Assembly: GCF_016583645.1 (NCBI RefSeq)
Contig: NZ_NRRL01000028.1
Span: forward strand, 1 to 47,933
From: Rhodovibrio sodomensis
Lineage (GTDB): Bacteria > Pseudomonadota > Alphaproteobacteria > Kiloniellales > Rhodovibrionaceae
Length of the DNA: 47,933 nucleotides
Direction of reading: 5' to 3'
This document shows positions 26,040 through 34,210 of this stretch, piece by piece; position 1 is the stretch's first letter, and the number at the start of each line of letters is the position of its first letter. The notes under the pieces are model-generated. The model did not search any database. It had not been told where the DNA came from and saw only the letters and a list, made by a program, of their open reading frames with translations. Both the position numbers and the translations under genes were made by a program.

Positions 26040-26807
26040 TTATTGAGCGGTTAATGCAAGCCTGTTGGCTTGCAGGCCGCGGATCAGCATCAGGATCGCC
26101 CGGTTCTCGGACGGCAGGACGGCTTCGCGCTTGGTGTGGGCGTGGATCTGCTGGATCAGTCCGTCGAAACCGCGCCGGTCCAGGAGGTTGCCGAACGCCG
26201 AGCGATAGTTGACCGCGAGCGAGGCCGCCGGGGTCTGCAGATCGACCACGCCCCAGCAGCCCGGTTCCCGGCGGTGCAGGCGCCAGATCCAGCGCGTGTC
26301 GTCGGCGGTTCGGCGGGCGACCCGGGTCGCGACCGCGGCGGTATCGGCGCTCACCTTGCGCGACTTCACCACGTCCAAGTCGTCGATCGCGTTGCCCGCC
26401 ATCACCCGGGCATAGGTGCCGACGACGTAGGCGGAGAAGGTCCGTTGGAAGGTCGCCTTCTGATCGGCGCTCAACTCGGCCGCATAGCGGCCCAGCACGA
26501 AGTCCGCCAGCGCGTCGAAGTCCAGCGCCGCGCGCAAGGCGTTTTCCAGCGCGCGTTCGCGGGCGCCGGTGTCCTTGCTGGCGTCGTTGACGGTGGTGAC
26601 CAGCCGCTCGCCCAGCCGGGCGACCGCGCGCTCGGCTTCCGGGGCGCGGGGCTGGCTGGCGCCGGTCGACGGCTCCGCCGCCGCGGGTGCCAGGGCGAGG
26701 CCGGCCAACACGGCGATCGTTCCCGCGAAAGTCGCGATGGGCCGGCGGACGGCGACCGTTGGACCGGCGGGCCAAACGGCCGTCTTGGGCAGCGGGTGAG
26801 GGGTCAC
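26040..26807 (-). CDS. MlaC/Ttg2D-like phospholipid-binding protein
   Basis: The 255-residue protein has an N-terminal Sec signal (RRPIATFAGTIAVLAGLALA ... AAA). An MlaC fold follows: RALENALRAALDFDALADFV, LGRYAAELSADQKATFQRTF, AYVVGTYARVM, WIWRLHRREPGCWGVVDL and SLAVNYRSAFGNLLDRRGFD. MlaC shuttles phospholipids through the periplasm between outer- and inner-membrane Mla complexes. The start is GTG 26807, supported by AGGGAG eight bases upstream; longer readings are unsupported. No mlaEFD genes are adjacent, so it is an orphan here. Confidence 0.85.
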   Translation of the reverse strand: MTPHPLPKTAVWPAGPTVAVRRPIATFAGTIAVLAGLALAPAAAEPSTGASQPRAPEAERAVARLGERLVTTVNDASKDTGARERALENALRAALDFDALADFVLGRYAAELSADQKATFQRTFSAYVVGTYARVMAGNAIDDLDVVKSRKVSADTAAVATRVARRTADDTRWIWRLHRREPGCWGVVDLQTPAASLAVNYRSAFGNLLDRRGFDGLIQQIHAHTKREAVLPSENRAILMLIRGLQANRLALTAQ

Positions 26808-27132
26808 GAGGGCGCTCCCTGGTCGATGACGCCGGACCCGAACGCCGGACCGCGACGTTCGTCCGATGCCGATGTTCTGCCAAAGTCTGCGTGACGTTGG
26901 TGTGCCAATCGCGCGACGCGGTCCGCAGCTGCGCGGGCGACGGCGCGCCCGGGTCACACCCTTGAAACCGAACCGCGGGGGGCGACTTTTAGACATGGAT
27001 TGCAGGGCCCCGCGGCCGCGGTCCGGCCGCCGCCGGGCCGCCAACCGCCAGGCCGCCACCGCCAGGCCGCCGGCGCGCGTGCGCACGCCGCGCCGCAAGC
27101 GCCCACGGCCGATCGTCACGGGAGAAGGCGCG
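26808..27132. other. Divergent intergenic region (MlaC-like / PfpI-like)
   Basis: This 325-base region should contain both divergent promoters. Its right half (27000-27110) is CGCC/GGCCGCC-rich and reads as low-complexity Arg/Pro/Ala in any frame. I see no extra gene, repeat family member or clear operator. Confidence 0.5.
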
Positions 27133-27855
27133 ATGGCACAGCAAGACGCGCGGATCGCGATCGTGCTGACATCACACGGCACACTGGGAACGACCGGCAC
27201 CCCCACCGGCTTTCACTACGAGGAACTGGCGGCGCCGTACTGGGCGTTCGTCGACGCGGGCTACGCCGTCGACATCGCGTCGATCGCAGGCGGTGAACCG
27301 CCGCACGACCCGAGTTCGCTGCCGGGCGATCCGGCGGAACAGCCGGGCAGCGTCGCGCGCTTCCGCGCCGATCCAGACGCCTGCGCCAAATTGCGCGAAA
27401 CCGTTCCGGTCGGTGAGTTGGACCCAGCCGGCTACGCCGCGATCTTCCTTGCCGGCGGGCACGGCACGATGTGGGACTTTCCTGACAACGCCGAGTTGGG
27501 CCGGCTGCTGACGGCTGCACACGGCCACGGCCGGATCCTGGGCGCGGTCTGCCACGGCCCGGCGGGGCTGATCGCGGCCAAGCGGGCCGACGGCAGCCCG
27601 CTGATCCGGGGGGTCCGGCTGAACGCCTTCACCGACGCCGAGGAGCAGCAGGTCGGGCTCGCCGAGACGGTGCCGTTCCTGCTGGAAAGTCGGCTGAAGG
27701 AGCTCGGCGCGCGGTTCGAGAAATCGTCGCCGTTCCGCGGTTGCGCGGTCCACGACCAGGGCTTCGTCACCGGCCAGAACCCGCGCTCCAGCCGGGCGGT
27801 CGCGGAGCGGATCCTGACCGTGATCGCGGAGAACGACACCCAGGACGCCGCCTGA
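27133..27855 (+). CDS. DJ-1/PfpI family protein (class I glutamine amidotransferase-like)
   Basis: The 240-residue protein belongs to the Hsp31-like branch: IVLTSHGTLG, TGFHYEELAAPYWAFVDAGY with the conserved Glu, AIFLAGGHGTMWDFPDN and the nucleophile elbow GAVCHGPAGLIAAK (Cys plus His). FVTGQNPRSS closes the family pattern. Relatives are chaperones, glyoxalases or deglycases acting on methylglyoxal; which one applies here is not decided. An AGGAG-like site (GGAGAAGG) precedes ATG 27133. It is monocistronic and divergent from the MlaC-like gene. Confidence 0.9.
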   Translation: MAQQDARIAIVLTSHGTLGTTGTPTGFHYEELAAPYWAFVDAGYAVDIASIAGGEPPHDPSSLPGDPAEQPGSVARFRADPDACAKLRETVPVGELDPAGYAAIFLAGGHGTMWDFPDNAELGRLLTAAHGHGRILGAVCHGPAGLIAAKRADGSPLIRGVRLNAFTDAEEQQVGLAETVPFLLESRLKELGARFEKSSPFRGCAVHDQGFVTGQNPRSSRAVAERILTVIAENDTQDAA

Positions 27856-27974
27856 TCCGCGCCGAAAGCGGTTCCGCCCGGGCCGCGTTTGCGCTACACG
27901 GGGCGGGGCGGTCGGCCCCACGGCGGGCCCGGGCCGGTTGAAATTGGCCCTGGACACGTGCGGGGCACATGCGG

Positions 27975-27994
27975 CACGTACGGACCCGTACGTG
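27975..27994. promoter_or_regulatory. Perfect 9-bp inverted repeat upstream of pntAA
   Basis: CACGTACGG-AC-CCGTACGTG lies about 125 bases before the pntAA start, in the gap after the PfpI-like gene. A flanking GGACACGT/ACGTGTCC pair allows an alternative fold. It could be an operator for a dimeric regulator or part of a mRNA leader structure. There is no T-tract on either side. Confidence 0.5.
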
Positions 27995-28119
27995 TCCACC
28001 CTTCCCGCATACGCATACAGGTCGCCTCTTCACAAATCGCCCGCGGCTTGCAATCTTGTCGCGTGGTCCGCGGCGGGCTCAATCCGCCGCGGCGAACTCT
28101 TGGGGGGTCTCAGGACGAT

Positions 28120-29628
28120 ATGAAGATCGCCATTCCGAAGGAGCGTCGTCACGGCGAAGCCCGTGTCGCAGCCTCGCCGGATACGGTGAAGAAACTGCTG
28201 GGCCTGCCGGCCGATAAGGTCGAGGTCGCGGTTGAAACCGGCGCCGGCGACGGCGCGTCGATCCCGGACGAGCAGTTCAAGAACGCCGGGGCCACGATCG
28301 CCAAGGATTACGCGTCCTGCGTCAAGGATGCCGACGTGGTGTTCAAGGTGCGCCGGCCGATCATCAAGGGCGAACAGGGCAGTACCGACGAACTGGCTCC
28401 GCTCAAGAAGGGCGTGCTGTTGATCGGCAACCTCGATCCCACCCAGTCGCCGGAGGCCGTGCGCGCCTATGCCGACGCGGGCGTCGAGGCGTTCGCCATG
28501 GAATTCATGCCGCGGATCTCGCGGGCGCAGGCGATGGACACCCTGTCCAGTCAGGCGAACCTGGCCGGCTACCGGGCGGTGGTCGACGCGTCGTCGCAGT
28601 TCAAGCGCGGCTTTCCGATGATGATGACGGCCGCCGGCACCGTGCCGCCCGCCAAGGTGCTCGTGATGGGCGCCGGCGTGGCCGGCCTGCAGGCGATCGC
28701 CACCGCCCGGCGCCTGGGCGGCGTGGTCTCCGCGACCGATGTCCGGCCGGCCGCCAAGGAGCAGGTGGAAAGCCTGGGCGCCTCGTTCGTCGCGGTCGAG
28801 GACGAGGAGTTCAAGGAGGCCGAGGCCGCGGGCGGCTACGCCAAGGAAATGAGTGACGCCTATAAGAAGAAGCAGGCGGAGCTGATCGCCGAGACGATCA
28901 AGAAGATGGACGTCGTGATCACCACCGCGCTGATCCCCGGGCGGCCGGCGCCGAAGCTGGTCACGGCCGACATGGTCAAGTCGATGAAGCCCGGCTCGAT
29001 CGTGGTCGATCTGGCGGTCGAGCAGGGCGGCAACTGCGAATTGTCCGAGTTCGATCAGGTGGTCGAGAAACACGGCGTCACGCTGGTCGGCTACGCGAAC
29101 TGGCCGAGCCGCGTTGCCGTGTCCGCGTCCAGCCTGTACGCCCGCAACCTGTTCAATTTCCTGCAGCTGATGGTGGACAAGGAGTCCAAGCAGCTGAAAG
29201 TGAACATGGACGACCAGCTGGTCTCGGGCACCCGCCTGACCCAGGACGGCGAGGTGATCCACGAACGGGTCAAGGACGCCGTCCCGGCCAAGGGCAAGGG
29301 CGGGCCGTCCGGGAGAGACGGCGGCGGCGGCGCGAGCAGCGGCTCGGGCGGCGCCAGCAAGGCGTCCGCTAGCAAGGCATCCGGCAGCAAGGCGTCGGGC
29401 ACTAAGGCGTCTTCGAGCAAGAGCGGCGCCACCAAGGCGTCGGGCGCCAAAGCGTCGGGCTCGAAGGCGTCGGGGGGCAAGTCGGGCGCCGGCAAGTCGG
29501 GCGCCGGCAAGTCGGGCGGCTCGTCCGCGGACGGCTCTGGCGCCGACAGCTCTGGCGCGGACAGCTCCGGCGCCAACCGCTCCGGCGCCAAACGCTCCGG
29601 CGGCGGCGCCCAGGGGAAGGAGAGCTAA
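28120..29628 (+). CDS. pntAA: Transhydrogenase alpha-1 subunit (NAD-binding dI) with low-complexity tail
   Basis: The 502-residue protein carries domain I of proton-translocating NAD(P)+ transhydrogenase, which binds NAD(H) on the cytoplasmic side. Motifs: MKIAIPKERRHGEARVAASP, RISRAQAMDTLSSQANLAGY, PAKVLVMGAGVAGLQAIATA with ATDVRPAAKEQ (Rossmann), TTALIPGRPAPKLVT, GSIVVDLAVEQGGNCE and NWPSRVAVSAS. The conserved part ends near residue 387. Residues ~388-502 are an Ala/Ser/Gly/Lys tail of SKASG-type repeats turning into SGADSSGA repeats. Known dI subunits (e.g. Rhodospirillum rubrum) end near 384 residues. It is the first gene of the pnt operon. Confidence 0.95.
   Translation: MKIAIPKERRHGEARVAASPDTVKKLLGLPADKVEVAVETGAGDGASIPDEQFKNAGATIAKDYASCVKDADVVFKVRRPIIKGEQGSTDELAPLKKGVLLIGNLDPTQSPEAVRAYADAGVEAFAMEFMPRISRAQAMDTLSSQANLAGYRAVVDASSQFKRGFPMMMTAAGTVPPAKVLVMGAGVAGLQAIATARRLGGVVSATDVRPAAKEQVESLGASFVAVEDEEFKEAEAAGGYAKEMSDAYKKKQAELIAETIKKMDVVITTALIPGRPAPKLVTADMVKSMKPGSIVVDLAVEQGGNCELSEFDQVVEKHGVTLVGYANWPSRVAVSASSLYARNLFNFLQLMVDKESKQLKVNMDDQLVSGTRLTQDGEVIHERVKDAVPAKGKGGPSGRDGGGGASSGSGGASKASASKASGSKASGTKASSSKSGATKASGAKASGSKASGGKSGAGKSGAGKSGGSSADGSGADSSGADSSGANRSGAKRSGGGAQGKES
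29356..29600. repeat. Degenerate coding minisatellite in pntAA
   Basis: Short imperfect direct repeats of AAGGCGTC(C/G)GGC(A/G)(G/C)C type encode the SKASGSKASG part. AAGTCGGGCGCCGGC repeats follow, then GACAGCTCTGGCGC-type repeats encode SGADSSGADSSGA. The repeat units stay in frame throughout, implying expansion by slippage under selection to keep the reading frame. Confidence 0.8.
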
Positions 29629-29631
29629 GTC

Positions 29632-30063
29632 ATGGCAGACTCCGCACAGGAGATGCAGTCGACGGCCGAGCGCCTGCGCGACCTGGCCGATCAGCTGTCG
29701 ACGACGGCGAACGCGCTCGCCGCGCAGGCCGGCGATTTGCCCGCCCGCGCGGGCGATGCCGCGCGGCAGGCCAGCGAAAGCGGCGGCCACAACTTCATGT
29801 TTGGCCTGACCGTGTTCATTCTGGCGATCTTCGTCGGCTACCACGTGGTCTGGCGCGTCACCCCGGCGCTGCACTCGCCGCTGATGGCGGTGACCAACGC
29901 GGTGTCGTCGGTGATCATCGTGGGCGCGCTGCTGGCCGCCGGCCCGGCGGGGTTCGACCTTTCCAAGGGCTTCGGTCTGGCGGCGGTCGTGCTGGCGTCG
30001 GTGAACATTTTCGGCGGGTTCATCGTGACGCAGCGCATGCTGTCCATGTTTAAAAAGAAATAA
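29632..30063 (+). CDS. pntAB: Transhydrogenase alpha-2 subunit (membrane domain part)
   Basis: The 143-residue protein has an unusual hydrophilic helical N-terminus (residues 1-50, [20 protein letters not shown]) and then the dIIa membrane domain with about four helices: [40 protein letters not shown] and [19 protein letters not shown]. It supplies half of the proton channel with PntB. GGAAGGAG precedes its ATG, three bases after the pntAA stop. A separate alpha-2 gene is the arrangement known in Rhodospirillum rubrum and other alphaproteobacteria. Confidence 0.95.
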   Translation: MADSAQEMQSTAERLRDLADQLSTTANALAAQAGDLPARAGDAARQASESGGHNFMFGLTVFILAIFVGYHVVWRVTPALHSPLMAVTNAVSSVIIVGALLAAGPAGFDLSKGFGLAAVVLASVNIFGGFIVTQRMLSMFKKK

Positions 30064-30081
30064 CCGGGGGGCCGTTCTTAG

Positions 30082-31476
30082 ATGTCTCAGGATTTGACGA
30101 CGTTCGTCTACCTGGTCGCCTCGGTCTGCTTCATCATGGCACTGAGGGGCCTGTCGCACCCGAAGACCAGTCTTCAGGGCAACATGTTCGGCATGGTCGG
30201 CATGACGCTGGCCATCCTGGCGACCATCGCCTCGCCGATCGTCACCAGCTATGTCGGCATCATCGTCGCGATCGCGGTCGGCGGCACCGCCGGCGCGGTG
30301 ATCGCGCGCACGATCGACATGACCGCGCTGCCGCAGCTGGTCGCCGCCTTCCACTCGCTGGTCGGTCTGGCGGCGGTCCTGGTCGCGGGCTCCGCGTTCT
30401 ACGCGCCGGAAGCCTACAACATCGGCGTGCCGGGCGACATCAAGACCGCCAGCCTGATCGAGATGGCGATCGGCGCGGGCATCGGCGCGATCACCTTTAC
30501 GGGCTCGATCCTCGCGTTCGGCAAGCTGCAGGGTCTGATCACGGGCAAGCCCGTGGTGTTCCCGGGCCAGCACCTGTTCAACGCCGCGCTCGGCGTCGCC
30601 ATCGTGCTGCTGGTGGTGCTGTTCGCGGTCAGCCAGCCGCAGTGGGCTTTCTGGGCGATCGTGGTGATCGCGCTGGCGCTCGGCGTGCTGCTGATCATCC
30701 CGATCGGCGGCGCGGACATGCCGGTGATCGTCTCGATGCTGAACAGCTACTCCGGCTGGGCGGCGGCCGGCGTCGGCTTCACGCTCGGCAACAACCTGCT
30801 GATCATCACCGGCGCGCTGGTCGGCTCGTCCGGCGCTATCCTCTCGTACATCATGTGCAAGGGGATGAACCGGTCGTTCTTCAACGTCATCCTGGGCGGC
30901 TTCGGCGGCGAAGCCGGCGCGGGATCGGCGGACACCGGCGACAAGTCGGTCAACTCCGGCAGCGCGGAGGACGCCTCGTTCATTCTCGCCAACGCGGGCT
31001 CGGTGATCATCGTGCCGGGCTACGGTCTGGCCGTGGGTCAGGCGCAGCAGGCGGTGCGCGAGATGGCGGACATGCTCAAGGGCATGGGCGTCAACGTGCG
31101 CTACGCCATTCACCCGGTCGCCGGGCGCATGCCGGGGCACATGAACGTGCTGCTGGCGGAGGCGAACGTGCCGTACGACGAGGTGCTGGAGATGGAGGAG
31201 ATCAACCGCGATTTCCAGCAGACCGACGTCGCGTTCGTGATCGGCGCCAACGACATCACCAACCCGGCCGCGGAGGACGATCCGCAGTCGCCGATCTACG
31301 GCATGCCGGTGTTGAAGGTGGACGACGCCAAGACCGTGCTGTTCGTCAAGCGCTCCCTGTCGCCGGGCTACGCGGGCATCGACAACCCGCTGTTCTACCG
31401 CGACAACACGATGATGCTGTTCGGCGACGCCAAGCAGATGACCGAAAGCATCGTCAAGGCGCTGGAAGACCAGTAA
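30082..31476 (+). CDS. pntB: Transhydrogenase beta subunit
   Basis: The 464-residue protein has about nine membrane helices (dIIb: LSHPKTSLQGNMFGMVGMTL, TMTALPQ-like DMTALPQLVAAFHSLVGLAA, with conserved His) followed by the cytoplasmic NADP(H)-binding dIII: VIIVPGYGLAVGQAQQAVRE, YAIHPVAGRMPGHMNVLLAE, DVAFVIGANDITNPAAEDDP, MPVLKVDDAKTVLFVKRSL and GYAGIDNPLFYRDNTMMLFG. With the alpha subunits it uses proton motive force to make NADPH from NADH. It is the last gene of the operon, closed by a strong terminator. Confidence 0.97.
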   Translation: MSQDLTTFVYLVASVCFIMALRGLSHPKTSLQGNMFGMVGMTLAILATIASPIVTSYVGIIVAIAVGGTAGAVIARTIDMTALPQLVAAFHSLVGLAAVLVAGSAFYAPEAYNIGVPGDIKTASLIEMAIGAGIGAITFTGSILAFGKLQGLITGKPVVFPGQHLFNAALGVAIVLLVVLFAVSQPQWAFWAIVVIALALGVLLIIPIGGADMPVIVSMLNSYSGWAAAGVGFTLGNNLLIITGALVGSSGAILSYIMCKGMNRSFFNVILGGFGGEAGAGSADTGDKSVNSGSAEDASFILANAGSVIIVPGYGLAVGQAQQAVREMADMLKGMGVNVRYAIHPVAGRMPGHMNVLLAEANVPYDEVLEMEEINRDFQQTDVAFVIGANDITNPAAEDDPQSPIYGMPVLKVDDAKTVLFVKRSLSPGYAGIDNPLFYRDNTMMLFGDAKQMTESIVKALEDQ

Positions 31477-31523
31477 CCCCGCGCGCCCGGCCGGACGCGC
31501 CGGGCGCCAGCGGCAGACGACGC

Positions 31524-31560
31524 GGGCGGCGATCCCTTCGGGGTCGCCGCCCGTTCTTTT
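31524..31560 (+). terminator. Intrinsic terminator of the pnt operon
   Basis: GGGCGGCGATCC-CTTCG-GGGTCGCCGCCC forms a 12-bp stem (one G-T pair) with a TTCG-type loop, followed by GTTCTTTT. It lies 48 bases after the pntB stop. Confidence 0.9.
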
Positions 31561-31590
31561 GCGCGCTATCTGTAAGCTGCACGGCACGCA

Positions 31591-31794
31591 TCCCCTCTGC
31601 CTTGAGGAGACTTTTGCGCAGCTCGCTAAACGCTCGTATGGGGGCCTTCGCCGTCCTGCTCAGGATGAAGTTGTAGGTTTGGCAGATGCTTACATACAGC
31701 TTCATGGCTGAGGTGCCCACCGCAGGCTGGCGTGTCGAAGCCCCCCACACGGATGCGCGTGCCCGCGTGTAAAAGTCTCCCTCGAGCGAGAGGG
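31591..31794. repeat. ~200-bp dispersed repeat, copy 1
   Basis: The copy begins near TCTGCCTTGAGGAGACTTTT and ends near AAAAGTCTCCCTCGAGCGAG, so its ends are inverted repeats of each other. The interior shares CTCAGGATGAAGTTGTAGGT, GCTTACATACAGCTT and GCAGGCTGGCGTGTCGAAG with copy 2 at 33213-33425 in the same orientation. It occupies most of the gap (31477-31842) between the pnt terminator and the cyclase gene, which otherwise contains no gene. Confidence 0.85.
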
Positions 31795-31842
31795 ACCCGC
31801 CGCCGATCCGAATCGACGAACTCCAGGAAGGGCAGCGAGCCC

Positions 31843-33177
31843 ATGGACGACTCCCAAGACACCGCGCCGATCCCCGACACCGCGCAGATCCCCGACCCCA
31901 CGCCGGCCGGGCCGCCCGAAAGCGGCCCGCTGGCTTGCTGCCCGCGCCCGCGCGACGGCTCGGCGGAGGTGCCGGGACTGTTGCGCTGGCTGGCGGAGGC
32001 CGCGGAAACCGGCACGTCGGAGGAACACATTCTGGCCGGCGCCTGCGACCGGCTGCGTCGTGCGGCGGTGCCCGTCGACCGAGCGTTCGCCGGGATCGAG
32101 CTGATCCATCCGCTGCTGGACGGCCAGCTGTACCGCTGGGACAGCCGCGAGGGCACGGTCAGCCGCCACGATCTGGATCGGTTCGACGACGACCAGGCGG
32201 AATGGGAGGTCAGCCCGCTCGCCCAGCTGCATGAGACCGGTTCGCCCGAACTGCGCCGGCGGGTCGGGACCAACTACGTAGAAGGCGAGTTTCCGGTGGT
32301 CGACGAGGCCGTCGCCGACGGGGTGCGGGACTACGTCGCCTTCATGCTGCGCCGCCAGGGTCCGCACATCCTGGGCGAGAACGACATGACCTTCCTGACC
32401 TTCGCCACCCGCGCGGCGGACGGGTTCAGCGAAGCCGCCCTGGACCGGCTGCGCGCCAGCGTCGCGGCGATCTCGGGCGCGATGCGGCTGGCTACCGGTC
32501 CGCGCATGACCTATGCGCTGATGGAGACCTATCTGGGGCGCAACGCCGGCCGCCGGGTCTTGCGCGGCGGGATCGTGCGCGGCGCCGCCGAGGAGATCCA
32601 GGCGGTGCTGTGGCTGTCCGACCTGCACGGTTTCACCAAGATCGCCGACGAGGTCGATCCCGACCAAGTGGTCCCGCTGCTGAACGCCTATGCCGAGGCG
32701 CAGGTCGCCGCGGTCGAGCGGTACGGCGGCGAAGTGCTGAAGTTCATGGGCGACGGACTGCTGGCGATCTTCCCGATCGACGGCGGTACCGGCGCGGGTG
32801 ACGCGGACCGGGCCTGCGCCGCCGCGCTGGACGCGGCGGAGGACACCTTTGCCACGATCGGCGAGCTGAACCGCGCCCGCGACCGGCGCGGCGAGGTCAC
32901 GACGACGCTCTACCTCGGCCTGCACGTCGGCCGGGTCTATTACGGCAACATCGGCAGCCCGGAACGCCTGGACTTCACCGTGGTGGGGCCGGCGGTCAAC
33001 GAGGCCAGCCGGATCGCCGACATGGCCAAGGCGGTCGACAAGGACGCCGTCGTCTCCAGCGCGTTCGTCGACGCCGGCCCGGGCAGCCGCGACCGTCTGG
33101 TCTCGCTCGGCCGCCACGCCCTGCGCGGCGTACGGCGGCCGCAGGAGCTGTTCACGCTCGATCCCAAGCTGGATTGA
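31843..33177 (+). CDS. Class III adenylate cyclase
   Basis: The 444-residue protein has a Pro/Asp-rich N-terminus, a ~190-residue region without recognised domain (about 40-235), and a C-terminal cyclase domain (about 250-440). Metal-binding aspartates are in WLSDLHGFTKIADE (Asp260) and LKFMGDGLLAIFP (Asp304). The substrate region RLDFTVVGPAVNEASRI carries the conserved Asp, Asn and Arg expected for ATP cyclisation to cAMP. There is no signal or membrane helix, so it is cytoplasmic. The N-terminal region resembles those of other alphaproteobacterial cyclases (pattern DRAFAGIELIHPLLDG). It lies between two copies of a ~200-bp direct repeat. Confidence 0.9.
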   Translation: MDDSQDTAPIPDTAQIPDPTPAGPPESGPLACCPRPRDGSAEVPGLLRWLAEAAETGTSEEHILAGACDRLRRAAVPVDRAFAGIELIHPLLDGQLYRWDSREGTVSRHDLDRFDDDQAEWEVSPLAQLHETGSPELRRRVGTNYVEGEFPVVDEAVADGVRDYVAFMLRRQGPHILGENDMTFLTFATRAADGFSEAALDRLRASVAAISGAMRLATGPRMTYALMETYLGRNAGRRVLRGGIVRGAAEEIQAVLWLSDLHGFTKIADEVDPDQVVPLLNAYAEAQVAAVERYGGEVLKFMGDGLLAIFPIDGGTGAGDADRACAAALDAAEDTFATIGELNRARDRRGEVTTTLYLGLHVGRVYYGNIGSPERLDFTVVGPAVNEASRIADMAKAVDKDAVVSSAFVDAGPGSRDRLVSLGRHALRGVRRPQELFTLDPKLD

Positions 33178-33212
33178 AGGGGCGTGTAGGACGACCGCCC
33201 CGGACGGCCGCT

Positions 33213-33425
33213 TTCCATTGAGGGAGACTTGTGCACAGCTCGCGTGGGCGCCCGTATGGGGTCCTTCGACACGGACGCCTTCGGCGTCCTACTCAGGATG
33301 AAGTTGTAGGTTCGTCAGACGCTTACATACAGCTTTATGCTGAGTAGCCAGCCGCAGGCTGGCGTGTCGAAGACCCCACACGGATGCTGATGCCCGCGTG
33401 CAAAAGTCTCCCTCAAGGGAGAGGG
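33213..33425. repeat. ~200-bp dispersed repeat, copy 2
   Basis: The copy begins TTCCATTGAGGGAGACTTGT and ends GCAAAAGTCTCCCTCAAGGG, again with mutually inverted ends. The interior blocks match copy 1 (31591-31794) in the same order. It lies 35 bases after the cyclase stop, in the 468-base gap before rpsU, which holds no gene apart from repeats and the rpsU terminator. Confidence 0.85.
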
Positions 33426-33501
33426 CAGGTGAGGCTGGAAGTCCCGGCGTGACGGCGCGGAGTCCCACCCTCACGCTTCCTCTGCCCTCGAGGGAGAGGG
33501 G
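33404..33501. repeat. REP-like palindromic repeat, second copy
   Basis: It runs from CTCCCTCAAGGGAGAGGGCA to CTGCCCTCGAGGGAGAGGGG, with AGTCCCGGCGTGACGG and GGAGTCCCACCCTCAC between. The same blocks occur in inverted order at 12028-12156 beside the peptide-transporter genes. Its first palindrome overlaps the right end of the ~200-bp repeat copy 2. Confidence 0.8.
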
Positions 33502-33550
33502 CTTTGGCCGCGCTGCGGGAACCGGCCGACTTAACGGCGCAGCAAACACG

Positions 33551-33582
33551 AAAAGCCGCCGGCGCGTTGCGCTGCCGGCGGC
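33551..33582 (-). terminator. Intrinsic terminator of rpsU
   Basis: Read on the minus strand, GCCGCCGGC-AGCGCAACGC-GCCGGCGGC is a perfect 9-bp stem followed directly by TTTT. It stands 64 bases after the rpsU stop. Confidence 0.85.
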
Positions 33583-33645
33583 TCGCCGTGTATCGGATCG
33601 GTCGCTGGACCCCGCCGGACCGGCGGGATCGCAAGCCCGGAGGCT

Positions 33646-33849
33646 TTAAAAGCCCTCGCGCTCGCGGCGCTTGCGCTGCAGCTTGCGCCAGCGGCGCACG
33701 GCCTCGGCCTGCTCGCGGGCCTTCTTCTCCGACGGCTTCTCGTAGTGCCGACGAAGCTTCATCTCGCGGAAAACACCCTCGCGCTGCATCTTCTTCTTCA
33801 GCGCGCGCAGGGCCTGATCGACGTTGTTGTCGCGGACGTGTACCTGCAC
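33646..33849 (-). CDS. rpsU: 30S ribosomal protein S21
   Basis: The 67-residue protein matches the alphaproteobacterial S21 form: [40 protein letters not shown] and a basic tail ([14 protein letters not shown]). S21 binds the 30S platform near the anti-Shine-Dalgarno. GTG 33849 is chosen over GTG 33861 because the family starts MxVxVRDNNV and because the upstream GGAG sits only one base from the earlier GTG. The spacing of AAGGAG to GTG 33849 (about 13 bases) is long. It is monocistronic with its own terminator. Confidence 0.93.
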   Translation of the reverse strand: MQVHVRDNNVDQALRALKKKMQREGVFREMKLRRHYEKPSEKKAREQAEAVRRWRKLQRKRREREGF

Positions 33850-34210
33850 GGTTACGCTCACACTCCTTTCGCGGTTCCGACCCTTGAGGCCGCCCGAGCG
33901 GACCCCGAAACCGCATCGGGGTGGGCGGCGTGTCCTTGGTCGACTTGGCCCAGGACGGACCCAATGCCATCACGCGGCCTGCCGGGGCATCCCGGGCCGC
34001 GCGGCACAGTCGCCCGAGCCGTCGAGTGTGGCGGGTCTATCACACGCTTACCCCTATGTGAAGGCGGGTCCGGCGGGAAAGCGATCCGGCGGGCGAAGTT
34101 TTAGGGCAGCGGCAAGCGCCCTTGCGGGCGGGGCGGACCGGCGCCATCGTCCTGGCGTATCGGTACCGCCCGCCTCACCGCCCCGTAAGTCAAGCCGCGA
34201 GCCCGCAGCC
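33850..34210. other. Divergent intergenic region (rpsU / deformylase)
   Basis: This 361-base gap must hold the rpsU promoter on the minus strand and the deformylase promoter on the plus strand. Only the rpsU ribosome site (AAAGGAGT read on the minus strand, near 33870) is identifiable. I see no gene, repeat copy or clear operator. Confidence 0.5.

Noticed and set aside
27000..27132. N-terminal extension of the PfpI-like protein
   Set aside because: The upstream reading is low-complexity Arg/Pro. A good ribosome site precedes ATG 27133.
28030..31587. 1185-codon minus-strand reading opposite the pnt operon
   Set aside because: It is His/Arg/Asp-rich low complexity and exactly antisense to three clear genes. 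Long antisense frames are expected in DNA this GC-rich.
33213..33501. Possible CRISPR or attachment site
   Set aside because: There are only two REP-like palindromes and one dispersed repeat, with no integrase or regular spacers nearby.
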